DNA from: Butyrivibrio sp. WCD3002
GTDB lineage: Bacteria > Bacillota > Clostridia > Lachnospirales > Lachnospiraceae
Assembly: GCF_000424265.1 (NCBI RefSeq)
Contig: NZ_AUJO01000005.1
Span: 62,001-126,000, forward strand
DNA: 64,000 bases
Direction of reading: 5' to 3'
In this document: piece after piece, positions 26,150 through 33,853 of the stretch
How positions within the stretch are numbered: the stretch's first letter is position 1
Layout: every line of letters begins with the position of its first letter
The notes under the pieces: generated by a model
The model's database searches: none
Seen by the model: the letters and a program-made list of their open reading frames with translations, nothing else
Told to the model about the DNA's origin: nothing
Program-made: the position numbers and the translations under genes

Positions 26150-26854
26150 TTATCTCTCTCTCTTTTCTTTATTCTCCCAGGAAAAATCAAATTTGTAGCC
26201 TTCCTTGTCCTTTACAAAAAAGTGTATACCATATACCTTTGAAAGATCTATCTTTTTATTTTTCTTAAATTTAATATTCTTCTTAAATGATGACACAGTG
26301 TAAATCGTAGGATCCTGATACATCTTATATCCCTTTTTTAATTTGTAGTTTACGGCCTTCTTTCCGGAAAATTTCATGTATCCAGTGCTATAGCCACCTT
26401 GTATGTGCGCTTTTGATTTATCAAAAATCTTGTTGACATTCTTTGAACCGATCTTTAAGGACTTAAAAGGACTGGTATACGGCACAATTTTAATTCTCGC
26501 TTTACTAGTGTAACTCTTGCCATTATATGTATACACGGCAGTAATTGTCGCCTTTCCCGCTTTGAGATATTTATAATGAACCGTTGTTTCTTTATAATCC
26601 TCATCATATTCCGCTTCTACTTTACAAACACTTTCATCAGAACTAGTAATTGATAAAACACTCACCCCTTCGGTTCTAAAAGCCGCATAATACCACGAAG
26701 TGTCATACCCCACATAGCATAATGTCTTGTCACTGGGAGAAACCCCCTGTTTAACTATCTGCTCCGTCTGATCAGCAGCCTCTACCGTACCATGACCAAG
26801 CATAAGTACAGCTGCAACAAAAGCAATTACTAAAATCTTTAGTTTTTTACTCAT
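26150..26854 (-). CDS. Secreted Ig-like (Big_2-like) domain protein
   Basis: 234 residues. A signal peptide (LKILVIAFVAAVLMLGHGTV) is followed by EAADQTE, suggesting cleavage near residue 27. Residues about 35-125 resemble a bacterial Ig-like fold: VSVLSITSSDESVCKVEAEY, then KAGKATITAVYTYNGKSYTS, as in Big_2 modules. The C-terminal 90 residues are Lys-rich (SSFKKNIKFKKNKKIDLSKV) and could bind acidic cell-wall polymers. A good ribosome site, AGGAGGG, precedes the ATG. Substrate or partner unknown. Confidence 0.75.
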   Translation of the reverse strand: MSKKLKILVIAFVAAVLMLGHGTVEAADQTEQIVKQGVSPSDKTLCYVGYDTSWYYAAFRTEGVSVLSITSSDESVCKVEAEYDEDYKETTVHYKYLKAGKATITAVYTYNGKSYTSKARIKIVPYTSPFKSLKIGSKNVNKIFDKSKAHIQGGYSTGYMKFSGKKAVNYKLKKGYKMYQDPTIYTVSSFKKNIKFKKNKKIDLSKVYGIHFFVKDKEGYKFDFSWENKEKRER

Positions 26855-26961
26855 TTCACCCTCCTAAAAAACTTTCCCTTTGATAGTTAACACACACATA
26901 ATATTATAACCTTTTTTAATTTTTTATGGAATGAGTTTTTAATTATAATTACAAAGGCCAC

Positions 26962-27034
26962 GTGCCAGAGGGGACGGTTCTCTTTGGCACAGTCCTCAAT
27001 AGACCGTGCCAAAAAGAACCGTCCCCTCTGGCAC
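26962..27034. repeat. REP-like palindrome with GGGGACGGTTCT core
   Basis: Arms of 29 nt at 26962-26990 and 27006-27034 match at 28 of 29 positions around a 15-nt loop. Each arm begins GTGCCAGAG and ends TTTGGCAC, so each can also fold on itself. Such elements occur in many anaerobes and resemble those moved by REP-associated tyrosine transposases; no such transposase is in the window. Confidence 0.8.
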
Positions 27035-27043
27035 ACTGGCATG

Positions 27044-27087
27044 AAAAAGAGGATCCCGAGCACAAATGCCCGGAATCCTCTTTTTTT
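27044..27087 (-). terminator. Terminator of the arabinan-locus ABC operon
   Basis: AAAAAGAGGATCCCGAGC pairs imperfectly with GCCCGGAATCCTCTTTTT across a short loop. It lies 25 bp beyond the end of the permease gene at 27112. Confidence 0.8.
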
Positions 27088-27111
27088 CATAATTTTCATT
27101 AAGTATGGGTC

Positions 27112-28026
27112 TTATTTAATTCCACTAATTGCAATAGACTCGATGATAACTCTCTGGAACAGGAAGAACAGTACCAGAGTCGGCAGCATTGCTATAACTG
27201 AAGCCGCCATGATCAGCGCGTAGTCACTCTGAATTGCGTAGTAATGGTTGAAGGAACGGATAACCACCTGCAGTGTCCACTGCTTCTCACTTCTAAGGAA
27301 GATTGTGGGAGCAAGATAGTCATTCCAGATTCCCATGAACCACAGCATCAGCTGAGTTCCAAGGGCGCCCTTCATAAGGGGCAGGAAAATCTTGTAGTAG
27401 ATTCCAAAATAGTTACATCCGTCGATTTTGGCTGCATCCATCAGCTCTGAAGGAATGCTGTACAGGTTCTGTCTAAGGAAAAAGATCATTCCTACATTAC
27501 CAAAACATCCCGGAATAATCAGCGGAGCCAGTGAATCAGTCCAGCCGAGCTTGGTGAAAAGCACGTACTGAGGAATCATAACTACCGCAAAAGGAATCAT
27601 GATTGTGGCAAGAAGCGCCAGGAAAAGCGCATTTTTACCTCTAAAGTTCATCTTTGCAAAAGCAAAGGCTGCAAGAGATGAAGTGAATCCACCGATGAGC
27701 AGAACCGGGATCTCGACGGTAACTGTGTTGATGATACCGCTGATAAACTGACCCTTACTCAATACCTGGCTGTATTTTCCAATAAGAATCGGGTTCGGGA
27801 AAAGTGTTAATGTGCCCGAAAGAATCTGATTCTTGGTCATAAAAGATGTTGCCACCATATAAATAAGCGGGAACACCATTGTTATCGCAAATAAGAAAAG
27901 CAGTATAAAAATTATTATATTAACAGTTTTCTCCTTAGAGGACATGACACGGTCTGTCTGGTAATCTTTTGAACTGGCTTTTTTACTCTTATTTGGACTT
28001 GTTTTTGAGCTTAACGCTAATTCCAT
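27112..28026 (-). CDS. Sugar ABC transporter permease, MalG-type
   Basis: 304 residues with six membrane helices after a long basic N-terminus. The ATPase-contact (EAA) loop DAAKIDGCNYFGIYYKIFLP near residue 205 is typical of the CUT1 MalG branch. It forms the inner-membrane channel together with the MalF-type partner encoded 13 bp upstream. The cytoplasmic ATPase (MsmK-like) is not in the operon, which is usual in Firmicutes, where one ATPase serves several importers. Likely imports arabino- or xylo-oligosaccharides, by context. Confidence 0.92.
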   Translation of the reverse strand: MELALSSKTSPNKSKKASSKDYQTDRVMSSKEKTVNIIIFILLFLFAITMVFPLIYMVATSFMTKNQILSGTLTLFPNPILIGKYSQVLSKGQFISGIINTVTVEIPVLLIGGFTSSLAAFAFAKMNFRGKNALFLALLATIMIPFAVVMIPQYVLFTKLGWTDSLAPLIIPGCFGNVGMIFFLRQNLYSIPSELMDAAKIDGCNYFGIYYKIFLPLMKGALGTQLMLWFMGIWNDYLAPTIFLRSEKQWTLQVVIRSFNHYYAIQSDYALIMAASVIAMLPTLVLFFLFQRVIIESIAISGIK

Positions 28027-28039
28027 GTGCCATACCTCC

Positions 28040-28957
28040 TTAATCTATAGTCTTAACCCATTTATCCTGACCCCAGAAATTGATGGCCGTGATAATGAAT
28101 ATGATAACTGCAAGAATTACTGCTACTGCACTGCCGTAGCCCAGCTGTCCATTGGTGAATGCCTTCTCATACAGGTAGAATACAACGGTAGCTGCGCTGT
28201 AGTTCGGTCCGCCTGAAGGTGTCATAACCTGAACCTCTACGAATACCTGGAAACCACCGATGAGTGATGTGATCAGGATATAGAATGTAACAGGTGAAAG
28301 CAGAGGAAGCGTGATATTTCTGAACTTCTGCCAGCTTCCGGCACCATCGATCATGGCTGCCTCGTAGTAGTCGCGGGGAATGTTCTGTAAACCTGCCAAA
28401 TACAGGATTATTGTGCCTCCAAGGCCCTTCCAGACCATAAAAATAATAAGTGATATTTTAACCATAACTTCGTCGCCGAGCCAGTTAGGGCCGTGCAATC
28501 CGGTCAATGCCTTGTAGATTCCATTAAGAAGACCGTAGTCATAGTTGAAAACCCATGCCCACAGAATTGAAACTGCAACAAGGGATGAAACAACCGGTAC
28601 ATAGTACATGGTTGTAAGTAATCTTTTTCCGGGGATTTTCCTGTTAAGTCCCATGGCAACAAGCATTCCCAGGATCATACCGATCGGGATACCTATCATG
28701 TAGATTATGGTTGTACCCATAGCTTTCCAGAACTTAACATCATTGATGATTTTGATGTAGTTCCTAAGACCAACAATATTGCCCCATAATGAGTTAATAC
28801 CTGTCCATTTGCTTGAGCTGGCAATTAGAGCAAAGACAATGGGATAAGCCATGAAAAGCATGAATCCCACAAAAGGAGCGGCTATGAAAAGCCATGCCCA
28901 TCTCTCTTCTCTCTTTGCCATCGCAGACATATGTGTCTTTACTTTTTTAGATGACAT
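28040..28957 (-). CDS. Sugar ABC transporter permease, MalF/UgpA-type
   Basis: 305 residues with six membrane helices. The EAA loop YYEAAMIDGAGSWQKFRNIT near residue 195 is typical of CUT1 permeases. A basic N-terminus (SSKKVKTHMSAMAKREERW) precedes the first helix. It pairs with the MalG-type protein downstream. The gap of 95 bp from the binding-protein gene holds a strong hairpin, so permease expression is probably lower than binding-protein expression. Confidence 0.92.
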   Translation of the reverse strand: MSSKKVKTHMSAMAKREERWAWLFIAAPFVGFMLFMAYPIVFALIASSSKWTGINSLWGNIVGLRNYIKIINDVKFWKAMGTTIIYMIGIPIGMILGMLVAMGLNRKIPGKRLLTTMYYVPVVSSLVAVSILWAWVFNYDYGLLNGIYKALTGLHGPNWLGDEVMVKISLIIFMVWKGLGGTIILYLAGLQNIPRDYYEAAMIDGAGSWQKFRNITLPLLSPVTFYILITSLIGGFQVFVEVQVMTPSGGPNYSAATVVFYLYEKAFTNGQLGYGSAVAVILAVIIFIITAINFWGQDKWVKTID

Positions 28958-28993
28958 ACTCGATTCCTTCCTATTGAAGTCCTGCTATGAAAT

Positions 28994-29022
28994 GGAGTCC
29001 CTCCGCGTTGCGAAGGGACTCC
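28994..29022 (-). other. Intra-operon hairpin between binding protein and permease genes
   Basis: Arms of 13 nt (28994-29006 and 29010-29022) pair with one mismatch around a 3-nt loop; the left arm begins GGAGTCCCT. There is no T-tract. Such stem-loops after the first gene of sugar ABC operons stabilise the upstream mRNA or give partial termination. Confidence 0.65.
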
Positions 29023-29052
29023 GCTAATAATTACTTTATAACGCCTGGCAGC

Positions 29053-30582
29053 TTAGTTAGTAGCTGAGTTCTGAAGCTCAATTGCCTCATCAAGAGCTTC
29101 CTGCATCTCAGGCTCTACCTGCTGTAAGAAATCTTCTACAGAGATGTCGCCGTTCTTGATGTTGAATACACCTGACCAGAAAGGTGTGAACCACTCACCA
29201 TTATAGGTGTAATCTGTTTCCTGAAGAGCTGCTGCATAATGATCGTTTCCATCAAAGTATCCGAAGATAACATCTACATTTGAAGCATAAGGAACTTTGC
29301 CGCTATTTACAGCATCCTTGAACTCGCCATATGCAAGATCTGTGATGTTGGGAAGCTGAATAGAAGCACCTGTGGAAATACCGGATACTGCTTTCTGTCC
29401 TTCCTCATCTGTAGAAAGCTTAGCTACAAGCTGTGCTGCAAGATCAGGATTCTCAGATGTAGCAGATACGCAATAACCTACTGAACCCATCCATGTGTGT
29501 GATCTGCCATCACCGGAAGGTCCTACAGGCCAACCGCAGAGGTTCCACTTGTAAGGGAATGTAGCATCATCCATGAAAGCTGCAACGTCCCATGTACCAC
29601 ATGCGTAGAAACCAACCTGTCCATCGAGCCATCTCTGATATCCACCAAGAGCTGTATCCTGCTCAACTGAAGGTGTAAGACCATTCTTTGTAAGGTCTGT
29701 GTAGAATGTAAGAGCTTCCTTGAGCTGCTCGTTGTTTGCTACGTTAACCTTGGTCATATCATCGTTAAGGAACTTAACACCATTGGAATAAAGGAAAGGT
29801 GTCATACCAAACTGATCAGCATTTGCAACGCCCCACTGATCGATCTCGCCGTCGCCGTCCTTATCGATTGTAAGAGCCTTACAAACTTCTACGAACTCAT
29901 CGTATGTATAAGGCTTTTCCGGATCAGGATACTCAAGTCCGGCTGCATCGAAAAGATCCTGGTTGTAAGCAAATGCGAAGCATGAAAGATCCTTAGGAAG
30001 AGCATAGAGTGAACCACTTCCGACATTTGTTCCGTCATAGCGGTAAATCTCCTGAGTTGTTCCCCATATGCTGCCGATTGTATCAGCATCTACATAATCA
30101 TCAAGAGGAAGAATATATCCGTTATCTACATAAGAGCGAACTGCTGCAGGTCCTACATAGAATACATCAGGCATATCGTTTGCCGTCATGTTTGCGATCA
30201 TCTTCTGGTTGTACTCATCCTGTGTTGTTACTTCGAAAACAACCTCTTTGATCTCATCCTTGTGCTCATCTACGAACTCTTTTACGAGATCCTCGTAGAT
30301 CTTCTTCTCATGCTCCTGCATGTAAAGGAAAACATGAAGCTCTTTGTCGCCGTTACCTGTAAGTGAATCAGTTGAAGAACCATCTGTTGTCTCTGCTGCG
30401 TCAGCTGTCTCTTCTGTAGCTTCTGCTGTTTCTTCTGTAGCCTCACCTGCATCTTCTGTTGCTGCTTCTTCAGCAGGAGCTTCAGCTTCGCCGGCTTCTT
30501 CAACAGTTGTTGTAGCACAACCTGTCAGGGTACTGATACCCATGACTGTTGCCATTGCCATACCCATAAATTTCTTTTTCAT
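29053..30582 (-). CDS. Sugar-binding lipoprotein of ABC transporter
   Basis: 509 residues from ATG 30582, chosen because AGGAGG lies seven bases upstream. Lipobox LTGC (Cys near residue 24) anchors it outside the membrane. Residues about 30-70 are a low-complexity Glu/Ala/Thr linker. The rest is a CUT1 cluster-type solute-binding fold (KELHVFLYMQEHEKKIYEDL; DQWGVANADQFGMTPFLYSN). It captures oligosaccharides for the two permeases encoded downstream. The upstream region has dyads resembling the ArsR-type site at 22790. Confidence 0.9.
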   Translation of the reverse strand: MKKKFMGMAMATVMGISTLTGCATTTVEEAGEAEAPAEEAATEDAGEATEETAEATEETADAAETTDGSSTDSLTGNGDKELHVFLYMQEHEKKIYEDLVKEFVDEHKDEIKEVVFEVTTQDEYNQKMIANMTANDMPDVFYVGPAAVRSYVDNGYILPLDDYVDADTIGSIWGTTQEIYRYDGTNVGSGSLYALPKDLSCFAFAYNQDLFDAAGLEYPDPEKPYTYDEFVEVCKALTIDKDGDGEIDQWGVANADQFGMTPFLYSNGVKFLNDDMTKVNVANNEQLKEALTFYTDLTKNGLTPSVEQDTALGGYQRWLDGQVGFYACGTWDVAAFMDDATFPYKWNLCGWPVGPSGDGRSHTWMGSVGYCVSATSENPDLAAQLVAKLSTDEEGQKAVSGISTGASIQLPNITDLAYGEFKDAVNSGKVPYASNVDVIFGYFDGNDHYAAALQETDYTYNGEWFTPFWSGVFNIKNGDISVEDFLQQVEPEMQEALDEAIELQNSATN

Positions 30583-30675
30583 GTCAAATCCTCCTAAAAA
30601 AGTTGTCAAAGTGATTAACTTATATAGTAATTTTAACTAAGGTATTTTACAGCGTCAATAAATATTTTAGATTTT

Positions 30676-30700
30676 TGTAAAGCATTTTACATTTTTGTCA
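30676..30700. promoter_or_regulatory. Candidate regulator sites before the sugar-binding gene
   Basis: TGTAAA-gcat-TTTACA (30676-30691) is a perfect 6-bp dyad. The overlapping TTTACATTTTTGTCA (30686-30700) matches most of the palindrome at 22790-22805. They lie about 100 bp before the ATG in the AT-rich gap 30583-30835. Binding by the ArsR-type protein is an inference. Confidence 0.35.
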
Positions 30701-30835
30701 ATTTTAATAAAAACTTAAAATACTTTTTGTGTAATTAAACAAAAGTTATCAATTATTGCTATATAGTGTTTACAAATTGCTTTTTCTGTGTTCTCCATCG
30801 CGTTAAAGCAATATAAAACAGTGCCGTTTTATCTG

Positions 30836-32563
30836 TCATTTAAGGTACTTTACCGCCCAGATAGTCTCATTGTTACTGCCCTTGGCTGAAATACACAGGG
30901 TTTTGTTCCCGGCTTCGTCCGTCATGGAAAATGCGCAGCCATCATAATTCTGGCCATCAATTGTGAGCGTAACGAATGATGTGCCTTCCTTTAACTCATA
31001 GCTGCCGCTAAGACTCTCTTCGCCCTCAGCTGATGCAATATTTCCGCCACTAAAAGTGCATTTAACAGGCTTATTTACGATATTGTTCACAGCAAGGCCG
31101 TGATTTAGCACATAAAATGTGCCCTCAAGGGAAGTCACGCCTTCAGCCCCGCTCTCACCTGATGCCTCAGAACCACTAGCTTCATAAGCCGCACTGCTTA
31201 TAGAAGCGATACTCTCATCCCCTGTAAACTCAAAGGGTGCTGCCATAAACCAGTCATCCTCTGTCATGAAAAGCTTGTGTATTCTGGGCTCATGGAATTC
31301 CTGACCGTCATCGAATCTCTGATGATATACGATGTAGTAATCTCCCGCTTCATCCCGGAAAATCGACTGTCCACCGGGAGCCATGTACGTTACGGAAAGG
31401 CTGGGAAGCGTATAATTTCCCATCATCTTTAAGCCGTAATTCATGTAATCTTCTTCAGCGCCAAGTCTGTTGCCTGCCGCATCGACATAGGGGCCTGTGG
31501 GCTTTTCACTTCTAAACTGCCTAATCTGATAGCCGCCGTCACTGGTAAGTCCGCCGTATGACAGGAAAAGATAGTAATAGCCGGTCTCTTTTGAATAGGT
31601 CAGGTATGGACCCTCGATCGCATGATGCCCACCACCTACAAGCCTGTAGCCGTAGTATGGATCCGGCGCATCCTCAGTGCCTGCCTTAGCCTCTTCTATA
31701 GGATGAACTGGCTTTCCTGTTGCAGGATCAAGCTCCAGCAGGAAAATTCCGCCGGACCAGGATCCGTATACCATCCACATTCTGTTATCTTCATCGGTGA
31801 AAACAGCGGGATCAATGCAGTTCGGCCACTTTTCATTGTCATAGCCACCGTATTTAAGATATGCAGACAAATCTGCGTCCTGTCCCAGCACATCGTAAAT
31901 ATCTGTCTCTTCCGCATGAGAAGCCGTGAAGCCGGAATACAGGATTGTATCTGTATATGTGTATTTTCCGCCGGGCTCATCTGCCACAGCCATGCATAGA
32001 TTCGACTTAATATAAGAAGATGTGGTGCAAAAATACATCACATACTTTTGCATGGTCTCGTTGTAAAAAGTATTGGCAGCCCACACAGAATAACCACCCT
32101 CCTCGTTTTTTCCTACAAAATCAAAGGCGGGAAGACTTCCTGAAAACAGGTTATCGAATACGTTGTTGCCGTTCCCGATGTAGCTCCAGTCCTTGAGATT
32201 CTCGGATTTTGCCAATACCTGATGACTTCCTGTCATGTAGTAGGTACCATCCGCCAGAATAACCTGCGGATCATGGCAGCACACGGCATTTTTGTAAACG
32301 TCCTTCTTTATCTCGTCCTCGCTAAGTTCGTCAGCGCCCATGGATTCCTCCTGTTCTGCGATTTCATTGGATTGCGCGCCCTCTTGGTCGGAGCCTTCCA
32401 CATTATCAGCCTCTTTAACTGATTCTTCTGCTTTGTCTGCACCTGAAATCTTCTCTTTGGAATCAGTAGCTGAGCAACCGGCAGTCGCACCAAATGCGCT
32501 AAAAGCTGCTCCTATGCAGGCAGCCGTAACGATAGCTCTCTTTATTCTATTTTTTCTAATCAT
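30836..32563 (-). CDS. Secreted GH43 endo-arabinanase-like lipoprotein
   Basis: 575 residues. Lipobox ATAGC (Cys near residue 30), then an acidic linker to about 75. GH43 propeller about 90-460: base Asp in CCHDPQVIL, Asp in NCIDPAVF and acid Glu in AIEGPYL. The HHAIEGPYL...LSYGGLTSDGGYQIR pattern is that of endo-1,5-alpha-L-arabinanases. A small C-terminal beta domain (about 475-575) is typical of long bacterial arabinanases. It would cut arabinan at the cell surface. It starts 12 bp after the cytoplasmic GH43 gene, with GAGGG before the ATG, so they form an operon. Confidence 0.85.
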   Translation of the reverse strand: MIRKNRIKRAIVTAACIGAAFSAFGATAGCSATDSKEKISGADKAEESVKEADNVEGSDQEGAQSNEIAEQEESMGADELSEDEIKKDVYKNAVCCHDPQVILADGTYYMTGSHQVLAKSENLKDWSYIGNGNNVFDNLFSGSLPAFDFVGKNEEGGYSVWAANTFYNETMQKYVMYFCTTSSYIKSNLCMAVADEPGGKYTYTDTILYSGFTASHAEETDIYDVLGQDADLSAYLKYGGYDNEKWPNCIDPAVFTDEDNRMWMVYGSWSGGIFLLELDPATGKPVHPIEEAKAGTEDAPDPYYGYRLVGGGHHAIEGPYLTYSKETGYYYLFLSYGGLTSDGGYQIRQFRSEKPTGPYVDAAGNRLGAEEDYMNYGLKMMGNYTLPSLSVTYMAPGGQSIFRDEAGDYYIVYHQRFDDGQEFHEPRIHKLFMTEDDWFMAAPFEFTGDESIASISSAAYEASGSEASGESGAEGVTSLEGTFYVLNHGLAVNNIVNKPVKCTFSGGNIASAEGEESLSGSYELKEGTSFVTLTIDGQNYDGCAFSMTDEAGNKTLCISAKGSNNETIWAVKYLK

Positions 32564-32575
32564 TAGTGATCACCC

Positions 32576-33532
32576 TCATCTGCACTTGAAAACAGGATAT
32601 CCTCTGTCGTCGTACTGAATCTTCATGAGCATTGCGTGACGATTGGGATTGTAAAGCGGATCTCCCACAATCTCGGTCTCAGTTCTCGCATGATAGACCA
32701 TGATATCCTGACCATTCTCATCTACAGTAAAAGAGTTGTGTCCGGGACCGTAAACTACAGCCTCAGCGTCGCTTGCAAGTACGGGATATCTCTCCTTGCT
32801 CCAGGATCTGGGATCAAGAAGATCTGCATTTTCATCTGCGGTGAGCATTCCCACGCAATAAGCGATTCCTGTCTCACTTGCTGAATAAGTCACGAAAATC
32901 TTGCCATTTCTCTGTAATACTGCGGGACCTTCATTTACCCAAAAACCAACTCTCTCCCAGTCATAATCGGGAGTTGTGAGAAGTACCTGTACTGTTTTCA
33001 GCTCGTAGGGACTCTTCATCTCAGCGATATAAAGATTGGAAATCTGCTTACCTACGCCAACCTTCTCAGCCCAGATGTAGTACCATTTTCCATTGTTTTC
33101 AAAAACTGTCGCATCAAGGGAAAAGGCTCTGAAGGAGAATTCATCATCCTCTGCGCATTTCATCTTGCCCTTTTCTACCCAGCTGTCACTTATAGGATCT
33201 TCACCCTGGCATTCAATAACATAAGGACGAATCTCCCACTTATTCTCTGCTTCGCCCCCTGCAAAATAGATGTACCACTTGCCCATCACATAGTGCAGCT
33301 CCGGAGCCCAGATATGGTCTCCCATGATTCCTGTGTCGTGCTTTCTCCAGATCACATGCTCCTGCGCATCAGCAAGACCTGCCACGGTATCAGCATGTCT
33401 AAGAACAATCCTGTCATATTCAGGTACAGAAGCCGTAAAATAATAAGAACCGTCCGGCGCCTTTACCACATAGGGATCTGCACGCTGTAAAATCCACGGC
33501 TCGTTATATCTAAGTTCTTTTTCTTTATCCAT
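32576..33532 (-). CDS. Cytoplasmic GH43 alpha-L-arabinofuranosidase-like enzyme
   Basis: 318 residues, a single GH43 propeller without signal peptide. Catalytic candidates are the Asp in LQRADPYVV near residue 18, the Asp in FSLDATVF near 137 and the Glu in WVNEGPAVL near 198. Its size and the GDHIWAPELHYVMGKWYIYF stretch resemble single-domain exo-acting arabinofuranosidases that trim arabino-oligosaccharides. First gene of the arabinan operon: it would finish hydrolysis of fragments imported by the nearby ABC transporter. Substrate assignment is by context. Confidence 0.82.
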   Translation of the reverse strand: MDKEKELRYNEPWILQRADPYVVKAPDGSYYFTASVPEYDRIVLRHADTVAGLADAQEHVIWRKHDTGIMGDHIWAPELHYVMGKWYIYFAGGEAENKWEIRPYVIECQGEDPISDSWVEKGKMKCAEDDEFSFRAFSLDATVFENNGKWYYIWAEKVGVGKQISNLYIAEMKSPYELKTVQVLLTTPDYDWERVGFWVNEGPAVLQRNGKIFVTYSASETGIAYCVGMLTADENADLLDPRSWSKERYPVLASDAEAVVYGPGHNSFTVDENGQDIMVYHARTETEIVGDPLYNPNRHAMLMKIQYDDRGYPVFKCR

Positions 33533-33580
33533 AAATCTGCTCCATATTTAATTTTCATATTCACTCGATAGTCCAGCACA

Positions 33581-33669
33581 TAAGCTAATCACATTTCATG
33601 GTTTCGTAAGTTAATCACAATTTACAGTTCCATAAGTTAATCACGGTTTTTCAAAGTTACGTTAATCAA
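33581..33669. promoter_or_regulatory. Four direct repeats TAAGTTAATCAC upstream of the arabinan operon
   Basis: Copies at 33581 (TAAGCTAATCAC), 33607 and 33633 (both TAAGTTAATCAC) and 33658 (TACGTTAATCAA), spaced 26, 26 and 25 bp. They lie 50-137 bp before the GH43 start at 33532, the right place for an activator. The regulator is unknown. They occupy part of the gene-free divergent gap 33533-33853. Confidence 0.65.
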
Positions 33670-33730
33670 TCTTCACTATTTAATTTTAAATAATGCTGAA
33701 CTATTTTATATTAATCTAAATTATATACAC

Positions 33731-33781
33731 AATGGTTGCTATTTTCAACCATTTGATATTTGGAATTTATGGGTGTAATAT
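33731..33781 (+). promoter_or_regulatory. Promoter and inverted-repeat operator of the amino-acid permease
   Basis: AATGGTTG (33731-33738) and CAACCATT (33746-33753) form a perfect dyad with a 7-bp spacer. Its right arm touches a -35 TTGATA (33753-33758), followed after 17 bp by TAATAT (33776-33781). The transcript would start near 33788, with a CCAAAAA/TTTTTGG hairpin (33794-33815) in the leader. Confidence 0.6.
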
Positions 33782-33853
33782 AGATAAGTTGTCCCAAAAA
33801 CGAATCTATTTTTGGAAGGAATTGAAGAATTAGTATTTAGGAGGTATTAAAAA

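Noticed and set aside
26887-27099. A 70-codon minus-strand frame across the REP-like palindrome
   Set aside because: Its sequence is mostly the palindrome and the terminator, so it is open by chance.
30813-30832. ATAAAAC/GTTTTAT hairpin after the endo-arabinanase gene as a terminator
   Set aside because: It is A/T-rich with 7-bp arms and no T-run, so termination there is not supported.
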